Source: Sordaria brevicollis
Lineage: Eukaryota; Ascomycota; Sordariomycetes; Sordariales; Sordariaceae
DNA: 64,000 nt
NCBI GenBank assembly: GCA_033439795.1
Contig: JAUTDP010000008.1
Location: 3,162,001 to 3,226,000, forward strand
Direction of reading: 5' to 3'
Below, one piece after another: positions 26,007-38,316 of the stretch. How positions within the stretch are numbered: position 1 is the first letter of the stretch; every line of letters begins with the position of its first letter. Below the pieces are notes generated by a model, which saw nothing but the letters and a program-made list of their open reading frames with translations, made no database searches and was not told where the DNA came from. Position numbers and translations under genes: made by a program.

Positions 26007-26309
26007 TATCACAGGCTTAACTTAATAATTATACGTAATTTAGTTACGTGCCTGTACTAAGGTTATAATCACTATTAAAATAATTACAACCTTATTATAA
26101 TTAACCCGCTATTATAGTCGTATTATATTAACGATACGGTTATAGTCCCGGTTATATAATTACGCGCACGCCCCGCGCGTATATGGTCTATGCGCCGTAC
26201 CCTTATAAGGGTAGCTATACGCGTACAATTTCGCTCCCTTTCCTTTTTCCTTCCTTATACAATATTATATATCCTATTTTACTTACCTTAATTATATTTA
26301 CCCGTAATA
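26007..26309 (+). repeat. Element D 5' LTR
   Basis: 303 bp, begins TATCACAGGC and ends CCCGTAATA (inferred TGTCACAGGC...CCGTAACA, the same end type as B). A 70-codon ORF from 26183 overlaps the LTR end and is chance. Confidence 0.94.
26198..26213 (+). promoter_or_regulatory. TATA-containing palindrome in element D LTR
   Basis: TACCCTTATAAGGGTA is a perfect 16-bp palindrome with a central TTATAA. The 3' LTR keeps CCCTTATAAGGG at 41854-41865. It lies in the G+C-richer middle of the LTR, where an LTR promoter is expected. It is symmetric, so it does not give a direction. Confidence 0.5.
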
Positions 26310-26639
26310 ATATATTATACCTTATTATTGCGTTTATAATATATAATTTTCGATTATTTAAGCGTATTAAAATCGCTTTATTCGTAAATTGCTAAATTTA
26401 GTATTCTCTCTTTTTTTTAATAATTAGGGCAATTTCCTTCGTCGCGATAATTTCGACCGTTAATTAATTATTACGAACCGCGTCCTTTTATTTAAGGAAT
26501 AAAAGTAATCTTTTTTTTATTTAGCGGATAAAAGTAAGCGCCGCATTTCTCTCTCTTTTTTTCTCTATTTCGAAATTATTTCGTAAATTATAAACTTTCT
26601 CTCCGTTTATTAATATTTAATATAAATAGTAATAATAAT

Positions 26640-28090
26640 TCTATATATTTTTTAGGAAATAACGATGAATTCCCTACGACCTTTCGCTCTTTAAATATTA
26701 ACGAACTATTTATAATAAATAATCTATTTATTTATAATATTAACGTTTATACTATTACCCTACGCGAATTTCCTATCCTTTAAAATATTAATAACTTTAT
26801 TACCGTTATTAAAGAGGACGAGGATAAAAAAACGGTCCTTAAAAATTATTTATCCGGTATTAATATTATCGCCGAATATTCCGCTTTTTATTCGATTATT
26901 ATATTTATTATTTATATTTATATTAAAATTTTATTTATCGTTAAAAATTATTACGAAGAAGTATTTATTAACCGCTATATTATTAACGACGTTCAAAATA
27001 CGTTCGACGACGTAAATTTTAAATATTATTAATTTATCGCCAAATATTAATCCTTTAAAGCTAATAAACTTACCGCCGATAAATATAATAATACCTTTCG
27101 TAATATTATTTCGAAATTTACGATTTAATTTAATACAAATATTACGAATAAAATTACTAGTATTAATATTATATCCGGCTATTATTAAATTATTAATAAC
27201 CCTTTTATTTTTATAAAAAAGGAATTTAACGACGCTATTACCCGTTACGAAATTTTCGCCGCTTAATATTTCTATATTTAATCCTAATAGAAAATCGATA
27301 CCCTTTTCTACTCCGATAAGGGTATTAAAATTATTAAAACGGTTATATTTTTAAGCTTTAAAATCCTATTTAATATCCGTAAAGAGTTTTAAACTATTTA
27401 AAATAATAAGCCCGAGGATATTTAGCGTTAGAAGATTAGAAAGGAATTTATAAATTATTTAATTAAACGTTTTAAAAATATTAATTGAATTAACGACGTT
27501 AACCGCCGTTTTAAAGAATATTATATAAAGAACTACCCTTTTACCGAATTTGAATAAGAATTTACTAATTTTTATAATTTAATCGGTTATAATAACGCTA
27601 TAAAAATTTATTACCTTCGTAATAAAATTAATAAACGTCTTCGTAATAATTTTATTTATTATAATCCGCCGGCCGCCGACGATTTTTATACTTAATTTAA
27701 TTTATATTATATTATTATTATTAATTTCGAAGATACCGATTATTATTAAAAGATAATTAACCGCGCTTTTAATTTATTCGTTATTAATACCGCTATTACC
27801 CCCGCCGCTGGTTTTAACTCTATCCCTCGTACTAATTTTAATAATATTCTTATTAATTAGGGTAATAATAAAATAGATTTAAACGCCGTTAATTTAGTTA
27901 TATTTATTTATAAGGATATTTTCGATTAATATATACGTAAAGGCCTCTACCGCTATTATAATTAAAAAGGTTATATTAATTATAATTATATTAATTCGAT
28001 AAATTACGGTAATAAAGGCTATTAAAATAGTAAAGGCAAAAGTAATAAAAAAAAAAAAAGCGTAATTAAAATTAATAGGTTAAAATCCGC
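26640..28090 (+). pseudogene. Element D gag with zinc knuckle turned to Tyr
   Basis: Plus-strand frame from about 26660 (ELFIINNLFIYNINVYTITL) to about 28090, with TAA/TAG stops only. The middle region (TADKYNNTFRNIISKF near 27075) resembles Gypsy capsid. The nucleocapsid motif at 27948-27989 reads Y-RY-Y-NQKG-Y-INYN-Y, exactly CX2CX4HX4C spacing with all four ligands Tyr. A Lys-rich run follows near 28040. The start codon is not preserved. Confidence 0.78.
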
Positions 28091-28099
28091 GCTATTAAT

Positions 28100-29760
28100 A
28101 CTATTTTAACTATTCCTATTACCCTTACCGTTTTAATTACTAAAGGTAAAGAATATTATAACGCTTTAGAAAACGAATAATTTTTATACTTAATTGCGTA
28201 TAGAGGCTTTAATAATTATTATAATTCTTAATTAAAAAAAATAAAGTTTTAAATTCCTTAGAATTAAAGGGTTTAAAAGAAATACGGATTCAATTTTTAA
28301 ATAATTTTATTATTTCAAATTTAATATTCTTTTTTTCCTATATAATAACCGGTTTGCGTAAAGATTATTATATTATTCTCGTTAATAATAAATATTCTAT
28401 ATTCGCTTTTATCGACCGTTCTTTTATAATAAAAAATAACCTTCTACGTTTTAAATTTCAACGCCTAAAAAAGCTAATTTTAACCGATAATATAATTAAA
28501 GGCGTTATTTCTAAAGGGGTAAAAGTTAAATTCCGCATCGAATTTTATAATAAAATCGTTACCTTCTTAGTATATAATATTTCCCCTAAGTATTCTATAA
28601 TTTTAAATTTCCTATAAATATAATTTTATAAATTTAAAATTAATTATAATACGTATAATATATAATTTAAGTATTATTATAATTATTACCTTATTATAGA
28701 TTTATTTAACGAATTAACTATAATACTACGCGCTATTTCTAATAACGTTATAATCGCCGCTATTAAAATTTTATTTAAATTTCTTTTAATAATAACCCCC
28801 CTTTAAAAAAATACGCTAATTCCTAAAATTATTTCCTTAATTATAATATAAAAACCAACCCCGATAATTATATTTACGGTTATTTTTAAAATAAAGTCCG
28901 CTCCCTAAACGAAGAAATTTATTCCCTAAAAAAAATTTATTCCCTAAAAAAAGCCCGTTCCTTAAATTAACCTTATTCCTATTTATAATTTACCCGTTTT
29001 TAAACTTTCTTAACTTCCCGTTCGCTATAATACCGCTTTATTTAAAATTTTAATTATTAACCGAATTAATATTAAAATTCAAAGTATTTTAAAAATAATT
29101 ACTCTCTTTATTAAAATTAAAAGCCTTATAATTTATAAACCCTATATTAAATTAAATAGTCGGCGTATATTAACCGGGATATATTGCGAATATAGTCCCC
29201 GTTCGTTTAAAATAGTAAATAATTTATTAAATTTAAAGGATATTAAAGAATTTAACGCTATTATATTTAATTTCCTATATAAAAGGGATAATTTACAATT
29301 TATAATTATAATGTATATAGAATTCGAACGTTTAACCGCTATTTACGAATTTAGCGAAATTATATTAATCGAAGAGATTATTAACGATATTTAGAATAGG
29401 GATAGTAAGAAATATAAAAATATATTATTAAAGAACCTTTATAATTTTATTGAAGTTATAATAAGTAACGGCTCCGAAGATAATATCGAAATTACGGTTT
29501 TAGTAAAATTATTAAATTTAATGAATAATTTTAATTAAAATACTTTTATATATAAAAAAATTATTTATTAAATTATAATAATTAAAATCGTTAAATAAAT
29601 TAACCTTAATAAAATTACGGAGGAAGATACGAAGAAATTTTTTAAAAAAAATCAATAGTTAATATTATTAAAGGAGGAGGTTATAATTAAAGTCCCCGAA
29701 CGGTATTATAAAAATATTTTAATTTTCTTACCCCAATTAGTAAAAGAAATCCTACTTTAT
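28100..29760 (+). pseudogene. Element D protease and protease-RT linker
   Basis: The open stretch 28354-28617 (87 codons) is a surviving piece of retropepsin, not an independent gene: FAFIDRSFIIKNNLLRFKF stands where the family has 'ALIDSGC.RSFI...', and FLVYNISPKYSIILNFL matches 'F.V..L...YPIILGLPWL'. The DSG turn is not visible because of mutation. The frame continues as a linker with RIP stops to 29760, where F is inserted (TSD TATAT, 29761-29765). Confidence 0.7.
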
Positions 29761-29765
29761 TATAT

Positions 29766-30113
29766 TAGTACGGGAATCTGGGATATCCTAAAGAATACTA
29801 TGTATTTTAGTAGTCTAGGAAGTGATATTTGTAAAAGCAAGCCTTTAAGAGGAAGGCTGGCAGTTAGCCTTAAGTAGGTAACTACCAGGCTTCTAGAAGG
29901 CTCTATCTTTCTCTTCTAAATGGTAGCTTTATTAAAGGTCTTTCAAAGGTTCTTAGAATCCTTTAAAGGTTTTAAAAGCCTTAAAAGCCCAATAAGGCCG
30001 GTAAGGCCGGGAGGCCAACCCGGTACCTACCAGTAGGTTCTAGAAGGTAGTCCTTCTAAGGTAGGCATAAAGATTCTATTCTTCTATTTAACTACTATAT
30101 ATACCCTATATTA
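29766..30113 (-). repeat. Element F 3' LTR (left copy)
   Basis: 348 bp, begins TAGTACGGGAATC and ends ACCCTATATTA. Both copies are unusually G+C-rich, with internal short repeats (AAGGTTCTTAGAATCCTT, GGTAGGTTCTAGAAGGTAG). It is followed by AGTCCCGGCTTACG, the antisense polypurine-like tract also seen next to the left LTR of A. Confidence 0.94.
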
Positions 30114-33100
30114 AGTCCCGGCTTACGAAAGAAATTATTACTATCCTTAATAATTACGACTATCTTTTATATCTCCTCCTATTTTATATCTTCCAAATCT
30201 TCTAATTTATTATCTAATATATCCTTTACTATTATATTTAATTCGTCTTTTAACTCCTCTCTTCCGTTCGAAATATCTTCTAAATTTATATCCTCTTTTA
30301 ATTCTTTTTTAATTATAATATCTTCGTCTCTTATTTAATTTATAGTATTTCCTTAGCGAATACGAACGCTTCGACCTCTTTATTTAAAATGGCTACTATT
30401 ATAACCTCCCTAATAAATATTTAGAATTAACTCTCCGGGGCGGCTACCCTAACGAGTTTAATATTCGTTTACTAATTCCTTACAATTCTTCAATTAGTAT
30501 TCTATTATTTATTAATTATATTCGTTACCCTATCCTTTTTATTTAATTAAGTATTTTAATTTATAAAATCCTTCTAATCGGTAGCGTAAAATTATTTTAA
30601 TTTCGTAATTATCCCCTTCTTTATCCGAATTATTTTATACATTATTTATTAATCCTAAGGGAGGGGTTTACTTTATAAATAGATTATCTTCCTTCAAAAT
30701 TAGGTTAAAATAGGCGTAAGAAATAACGGGGTATATTTTTATATTTATTAAGAGATTTAATTTATAAGCGAATTTACCTATTCGTTCCGTAATAGTAAAG
30801 GGGCCGGACCGTTATTATAATAATTTTCGTAATAGCCGATTTAGGAGATAATATCCGTAATAAAATTATAGAAAAACTTTATTACTTATATTAAATTTAA
30901 TATCCTTATATTTATTATTATATTTAATTTTTATCCTAATTATCGCAAAATTTATAGCCAATTATACGTCTTAATAGAAGTATTCTTTAAAAGTAATATT
31001 ATTATCTATATTTATTTCCTCTAAAGGTTTAATTAAAGAATCGAATAGTTTTTAGAGTTTAAATCTATATAATAATTCGTATAGGGAAGTTTTAATAGTA
31101 TCCGAATATACGTTATTAAAATTCTATTAAAATAAGAGAATAATATTTATTTATAATATTTTAAATACGTCGAAGTAATAAAAGCGAATAGCGATTTCGA
31201 CGGTTTAATTTTTACGCTTTAAAAATCCGTTACCCTAAAAGTAATATATAATAATTATTAATAATTTAATACCCTACATTTTCTATATACTTTATTATAA
31301 ATTAAATATAAATTTTCGGTCCCGGTTTAAAATAATACCGGTAGGGATACCCTAATTAATTAAAATAAATTATTTAACGAAGGATCGGCCCTAATCGTTA
31401 ATAGTATATATTATATATTTAAATATTAATAACGTTCGTTTAGAATTAGGATATATAGTTATTATTATAGAATCGAAATAAAGATGCCCGGGTATTTATT
31501 AAAGAGTGCCGATAGATACTACCTTAAGTAGGCTAACGATGAAATCGATTGCGATTAATTATATAAATAAGGCTATAATTTTCGAAAGTTAATAATTACT
31601 AATTATTTAAGTTTTATTAATTTAATTTAATTAGTAAATTAGGTAATATTTAATATATTTTTTTACTAGATGGGTTTTATTATTAATAATTAAGCCCTTT
31701 AAATTGTATATTATCCTATCCTTTTTAAAATAGTACTTATCGTTATAAATTACTTCCAAAATTTCTTTTATATAAAGTTTTAAAATATAAAGGTTCTATA
31801 TTTTCTTAATCGCTAAATTATAAATTAGGCCGTCCTTATCGATTATAAATAAATACCCGATCTTTATTATAGTATTATCCTCTTTAAGTTTTATATCGGT
31901 TAAATCTTTTAAAATACGTATAAATTTAGAATCTTCCGGGTATCCTTTAATAATATAATTTTTTATAATTAGGTTTATATAAGGTTTAACGACGGTAAAT
32001 TATATAATATTTAATATTACTTCTCCTTTAAAGTTCTCCTTATTACCGATATATTATAATTTATTTAATACGTCCGGTACGAAATTAATCTTTCCCGGTA
32101 TATAATATACCTATAAATTATATTAAAATAAATATACTAAAGTGTTAATTAGCCTTTTATTAGCCCGGTCCGTTAAAGAAGTATTTAAATTAATTTATTT
32201 TATTATACTTTTCGTAGCCGAATAGTCGGTTAAAATAATAACGGGGTAATTAGAAGAATAAATATAAATTCTTAATTTCTTTACCGTTTAAATTAAATAA
32301 GCGACCTCTAGTTCTAATAGGCCGTATTGCAATTCCGCTTTAATTAAATATTTATTTAAGAATATTATTAAGAATATTATATTAATAAGAATAATAATAC
32401 TTAATTCCTATATATACCCGGCCTTTAAATAGAATATTATTATACCGTTATTATATTTTAGCGATCCGTTAAATTAAATAAATAATTACAAATTTAAATC
32501 GATATAATATAAGATTCCGCCGATATTATTCTTTCCGTAAATTGTTTTTTAAATAGCTTCGAAAATTATCTTTTCTTTATTTATCGGGTAATATTATATT
32601 TTCGTTATATACGCATTCTACTTTCCGAAATTATTAATTATTAAGGTTCCTAATTTCCGTCCCGCGGCTAATAAGGATATTTTATAAATTTATAATAATT
32701 CAATTAATTATACGTAATAGGGGATTAAATAACGAAGGAAACTATTTCCTTTAATATAAATTTCTAGGGCCTTTAATTAGTCCGGAAACGTTAAATTCCT
32801 TATAATTTCGATTCGTTCCTTTATTAATATTAAATTTAAATTATCGACCCTAAATCCTAATAATTTTACGTTCGGGAAGGCGATGAAAAACTTTTTCGGG
32901 GAGATAAAAATATTTTTATTAGCGAATAGGGCGAAAATAATATTTAAATAATAGAAGTAATCTTTAATAATATTAAATATTATAACGATATTATTAATAA
33001 AAGCGTAATAATAATCTTTATATAGGGCGAGTAATTTATTTATAAAGCGTTAAATATATATTAAGGAATTTCTATATTTTATAAGGGTTATTTTAAATAT

Positions 33101-34300
33101 TTTTGAGCCGTAATAGGTAATTATAATTAATTTATTTTAATAAAGGGGCTATACGCCGAATTAATAAAAAAAGGAAATTACGTCGATTATTATTATATAT
33201 CTTTTTCTTCTCATCTTAGCGATTATTACCTCTTAATAAGGAAGCGGGTAATTATTTAAAACCGATACTTTATTTAAGGATTAAAAATCGATAATTAATT
33301 TACCTTTTTCCTTATTTTTTATAATCCTCTAAACGATAAAAATAAAGTAGGAAAAAGGTATCGCCTTTAAATAATTATTAAATTTTCTTTATACGCGGAA
33401 TTTATTAAAGATTTTATTAATAATTAACTAATTTTTTTTACTTAAGGGATATACGCGGGTATTTATCTTCTAATTCTATTACCCTTCTATTAGCGGAATT
33501 TTTATTATTTCATTTTCCGGAATATTAATAACGCTTCCTTCTTCCTACAACGTCGGAAATTTATCGATTAGTTTAATAACGCGGTTAGCGAAATTCGCGT
33601 CGTTTATATATACGTAGATTCCCGAAAGTATTATAATTTCTAATACGTCTAATTCGCGTTTTAAATTAAAGGGGGAGTATTTCTTTAATACCCGTAGGCG
33701 CTCATCTTCCTCTTTACCCTTCTTATCGAATTCGGACTATTCGATTATTATATATAAAAAATTATTATATTTTTTAATTATTTTTACTTTAATTCGTTTA
33801 AGGATTATTAATACGTTAAAAGGATTATTATTCTTTATTAAAATAATTTAGGGGGTTTTATTAATTAAGAAATAATCGAAGGCTTGGGTTATTTTAATAT
33901 AAAATTTAAAATTATAATCGGAAGGTAAGGGCTTATAAATTATTAATATATATATTTATTATCTTGGCTAAATTGCGATTTCCCTTATTATAGTCACTTT
34001 ATAATAGTATAGGTTAAATTTTTTATCGATTAAAAATTTTATCGAAAAATCTAATTAATTGAAGAAAATTATAACCTTACTATAATCGATTATTCCTCCC
34101 CTAATATTTATAAAATCGTTCCCTAATAAGGCATTAATTTTTAAATCGTTTATTACCTATATTAATTTTTTTACTTTTATTAATATTAGTATTTGTATTA
34201 AATTATCGCCGATTAAATATATTTAAAAGGTTACTTATTCGTTAATTACTAATATACCGCCGATTTTTTAAATTTACCGTTCGTTTTTCCTAGTAATTAT
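30114..34300 (-). pseudogene. Element F pol: protease, RT, RNase H, integrase
   Basis: Minus-strand reading. Protease-like part about 34260-34080 (INALLGNDFINIRGGIIDY). RT about 33500-32800: YGSKIFKITLIKYRNSLIYI, catalytic FINN at 33001-32990 (the group usually has FIDD or YIDD), NIFISPKKFFIAFPNVKLLG. RNase H has NYPVIILTDYSATKS near 32255-32210. Integrase has GIPTGIILNRDRKFIFNL near 31350-31295, where the second catalytic Asp stands before RKF as in 'SDRD..F'. The distal part (31.0-30.1 kb) is the integrase C-terminus and tail. RIP stops throughout. Confidence 0.85.
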
Positions 34301-37300
34301 ATAATCTATTTCTTCTAGTAGGCTTTAGGATATTATAAACCGGCCGGTTTTTAGGTTAATATAAATTTCGATATAAAAATCCTCCGGTTTAGCCTTAATT
34401 TTAATATATAAATAGGTATAAATCGATAAGGGTTTATATTCTACGTCTTCTTCGTTTACGTCCGGGGCCTCCTAAATATTATAATTTATAAGGTATTTAG
34501 GAGAGGGTATAATCGGGGCTATAAAGATATTATCTATTATATATTCGATAAAGACCACTAAATTACGTTACTACGGCTCGTATATTTTTAAATACGTAAA
34601 TAATTAGTTTTTAAATATAAATTACTTATTATAATTACCGTATTTAATCCTTAAATCGTTATTTATCCGCCTAATTTCGGTTTTAATTATAATTAAAGGG
34701 GTATACCTCTTTATATAAACCTTAGTTATAACGTAGGAATCGAATTTCTTTAAATATTTACTATATATAAATTTAGTATTAAAAACAAAGTAATTGAGGT
34801 TTAAATTTAATTTATTTTTAATAAAATGAATTTTATTACGAAATTAATCCTTTTAAGTATTTTATCCGCGGTTATTATTTTTCTAATTATTTTTAATATA
34901 TTTTTTAAACCGGTCCCTTATATAGTCCTTAAAGTAGTCTTTATTATAATTATAGGAACGTTCTTTATTATAATTCCTTAAACGGTCTTTTAATTAATTT
35001 TTAAATTAATTTTTCGGATAGTCTTTAGACCGGTCCCTAAAAAATAAATTAATATAATTTTATTTAATTTTCTTATAGGAAGATTAGGAAAAGGAATTAT
35101 TATCGTCTTTCGGTTTGGCCGTATTAGGGTATTAATCCGTAGCGGCAATATATAATAAAGCCCTAAATTCCTTAAATATTTATATATAATTAGATAAATA
35201 TTTTATTTTAAGTAGTTCTAAGATAACGTGTTTAATTTTAATATTTAGGTTAAATTAAATTTGGACTATTATTCCGTATTAATTATTATTATTTTTATTT
35301 ATAATTTTTATAGTATAGGCTTAATAGAATTTCTTTTATACGAAATTGATAAGGGTATTATTATTATTGGCAATAGTTTTAAATTTTAATATAATTTTAT
35401 TGAATTTACGAATTGCCGTAATAGAATTGGGGGAGAAGCGTTTAATAAAAGCGTTTAAAAGGCTAAATAACCCTTTTAAATAAAAGTCGTTCTAAATATT
35501 AGGGGATATTTCGTTAATTTACTAACGGGTGGTTATTCTTCTTAATAAAGTTTAAAATAAAATAATAATTTACCGTTTAGCCGTTCTTTTATTTTTAAAG
35601 TCCTTTATAAAAATCTTTAAACGATCTATAAAAACGTAAATATTAATATAGAGAAACGCTATCTGTACGGCTATCAAACTCTATTTGTACGGTACCCCAC
35701 TTTTAGTTTTTTTATTATAAGTCTATCGGAAAATAGTATTTAGATATAAAAATTTTACCGCTAAGACCGCTAATTTTTTCCACATTTTTCGGTACTCTTA
35801 CTAAAACGCCAAGCCCTCGGGAAGTACTTGAGATAATAGGCTTCCCTTTTAGAATAAAAAAAGTTAAAGGATTTTGGATTTAAAAGGGTACTTAGTTAAA
35901 ACTTGGGCTTTAGGACTTGCAAAGAGGCCGAGCTGGGGTCTATAAAGTAGAGAAAAAAATAACAAAAATTCCGGTACTACTTTCATCATTATTAATGAAT
36001 ATTTAACCTTTGAAATTTTAAATCTTAAATTTTTATCACCGTACAGATAGCGTTTCATAGCCGTACAGATAGCGTTTCTCTTAATATAAATTATATTCTT
36101 CCCGTCTTTTATATAATTAAAATCGCCGGGGTTATTAAAATAAGGGTTAAATTAACCGATATTTTCTTTTTTTAGATAGTCTTCTTTCGAAGAAAATTCC
36201 CTTCCTCTATTATTAGCGGGGGTATAAATATTTTTCTAGGCGGTTAATAGCTTAGGAGTAAATTCGATAAAAGTGGAATCCCTTTTTAAAATATCTATAG
36301 CCTTATTAAATAGGGCGTTAAGGTTAATAGGCGATTCGTTACTAGATATATTAAAACGCTATTATTATTTTTTAATATTTTAAAGTATTAACGAGTATTA
36401 ATATTTATCGAATTAAAGTTTTAAAAAGTTCTTTAATTAAATATTTAAGAAATTAGCTATCCCCCCGGGAATATTTTCGTTTTATAATTCCTTTATCAAT
36501 TAGAGCAAATTTTATATAATTTCCTTTAAAATTTTAAATTTCTTTTTTATATCGTCCTTAATTTAATTATATTTATATCCTAACTTACTATTATTATAAT
36601 TATTTACCGAAGCTTCTATTATTATTAAATAGGTATTTAATTTAATTAATTTAATATTAATATAATTTACCCTTATTTTTAAGGCCGTAACGTATTAATT
36701 TATTAAATTAATTACTTTATTTATACTTTTTATTTTTAATAATATATTAGCGTATTTATCTTTTAATTACCTTTTAAAAGTAGCCTAATCCTTACTATAT
36801 TCGTCTAACCGTTTAGCTAAAGTATTTAAATTCTAATCCTCCTTCCCGGTTATACTATTATTTTCTTTTATTTACTTTAATTTCCTTATTCTCCATTTTA
36901 AATAATTTATTACCTTCTAGAAGTAAAATATCGATAATTTATTATTCGTATAATTATTTAATTACCCTCCTAATTTTTCTAACTCTTTTATTAGTAGAAT
37001 AACCGTTTCGAATCTTCGTTCCGATAATACCTTTTAATTTTTAGAAAACGCCTTAATTATAAATCTACGTTTAATAGGTTTAGGGTTTAAATTTTCTATT
37101 TCTTAATTATTTTAAATTAATAATAGTATTTAATTAATAGGGTCGGGTAATAATATTTAATAATTTATTTCCAGCGGATTTTCTTATTTATTACCGTAAA
37201 TATTTAGCGGTAAAAGGTAATCGGGTAAATATTTAAGAAATTTAGTATCCGTAGGGTTAATTATTTTAAAAGTAAATAATTAATAATTTATTTAGTAAAT

Positions 37301-37963
37301 AAAATAATAAAATAAAGAACCGTAGTCCTATTCCTATATATATTTTAGAAACGGGGGAAACCCTTAGCGTCGGTTAAGCTAAATCCGGGTAATATTAATC
37401 GCGTTATTACTCTTTTAGAAAACTAATTTTCGTTAAAGCGAAAAATAGGGGAATTATTTAATATTTAATAATTTTATTAAGGTATTATAATTCTTTTTAA
37501 ACCCGCTTATTACGTTTAACTCTTCGGTCGCGTTCGTATCTTTTATACTTTAATAATTAAGAAATTAAAATTAATAAGCGGTAAATTATATTATTTATTC
37601 GAAATTAAGGTTTAATATTGTAATTTAAATGTATAAGTTAAGTTTTTCGTTTACGCGGTCGTTAGGGCTTAACGCCGTAACGATTATACTCCCGAAAATA
37701 ATAATATTATTCCCAGAAATATTTATTACAATAGGATAGGGCTCGACGCCGTAATCCGTTATTTATTATTTTCTAGAAAATTGAACGTAGTAGTAGAGCG
37801 GTTAAATAATTATTATATTAAAACCCAAAAGATTTTTAAGTAGGGAAGGATAAAGTAGCGCGGGTAAGTGAATCCCCGTGGGTAAGTAAAGGGGTATATT
37901 TTTTAAAAAGGTCGCGGGTAAATAAATAGTAATTAATTTAATCGTTTAATTATAATTACTATT
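34300..37963 (-). pseudogene. Element F gag region and leader, interrupted by MITE-2
   Basis: Minus-strand degraded frame, assigned to gag by position upstream of the protease. A basic, repetitive part at about 35050-34860 fits a nucleocapsid. The first 350 bases after the 5' LTR (37963-37600) are less A+T-rich and hold the primer-binding site two bases after the LTR. MITE-2 splits the frame at 35651-36080. Individual domains are not recognisable here. Confidence 0.55.
35651..36080 (+). mobile_element. MITE-2, small inverted-repeat element with 8-bp TSD
   Basis: 430 bp, begins GAGAAACGC and ends GCGTTTCTC, flanked by TTAATATA at 35643-35650 and 36081-36088. Each end has two copies of a 17-bp motif (AAACGCTATCTGTACGG or its variant) at 35654 and 35676, and inverted at 36039 and 36061, both 22 bp apart. 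The internal core AGAGAAAAAAATAAC (from 35949) and a second block ATTTTTTCCACATTTTTCGG (35773-35792) are shared with MITE-1. No RIP damage. An 8-bp TSD fits hAT, P, Novosib or KDZ-type transposases; which one is unknown. The 64-codon minus-strand ORF inside it is chance. Confidence 0.92.
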
Positions 37964-38311
37964 TGGTACGGGAATCTAAGATATTTTGAAGAATACTATA
38001 TATTTTGGTAATTTAGGAAGTAATATCTATAAAAGTAAGCCTTTAAGAGGAAGGCGAGTAATTAGCCTTAAGTAGGTGACTATTAGGCTTTTAAAAGGCT
38101 CTATTTTTCTCTTCTAAATAGTGGCTTTATTAAAGGTCTCTTAAAGGTTCTTAGAATCCTTCAAAGGTTCTAAGAGCCTTAAAAGCCTAACAAAGCCGGC
38201 AAGGCCGGGAGGCTAACCCGGTGCCTACCGGTAGGTTCTAGAAGGTAGTCCTTCTAGGGTAGGCGTGGGGATTCTATTCTTCTATCTAACTACTATACAT
38301 ACCCTATATCA
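37964..38311 (-). repeat. Element F 5' LTR (right copy)
   Basis: 348 bp, begins TGGTACGGG and ends ACCCTATATCA, so it keeps the canonical TG...CA ends that the left copy has partly lost. On the minus strand it is followed by AATAGTAATTATAATTA, the primer-binding site of this group. Confidence 0.94.
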
Positions 38312-38316
38312 TATAT

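Larger units (their letters stand above)
29766..38311 (-). mobile_element. Element F: Ty3/Gypsy retrotransposon, carries MITE-2
   Basis: 8546 bp with two 348-bp LTRs (29766-30113, 37964-38311) and TSD TATAT at 29761-29765 and 38312-38316. Without MITE-2 and its TSD it is about 8.1 kb. Minus-strand order: gag (37.9-34.3 kb), protease (about 34.2 kb), RT (33.5-32.8 kb), RNase H (32.3 kb), integrase (31.7-30.5 kb). It interrupts D between protease and RT. Same group as A and C. Confidence 0.94.

Noticed and set aside
26183..26395. 70-codon plus-strand ORF
   Set aside because: Straddles the D LTR end and leader; no domain, and not open in the other LTR context.
35864..36058. 64-codon minus-strand ORF in MITE-2
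   Set aside because: Overlaps the conserved core and the inverted terminal motif; explained by the element.
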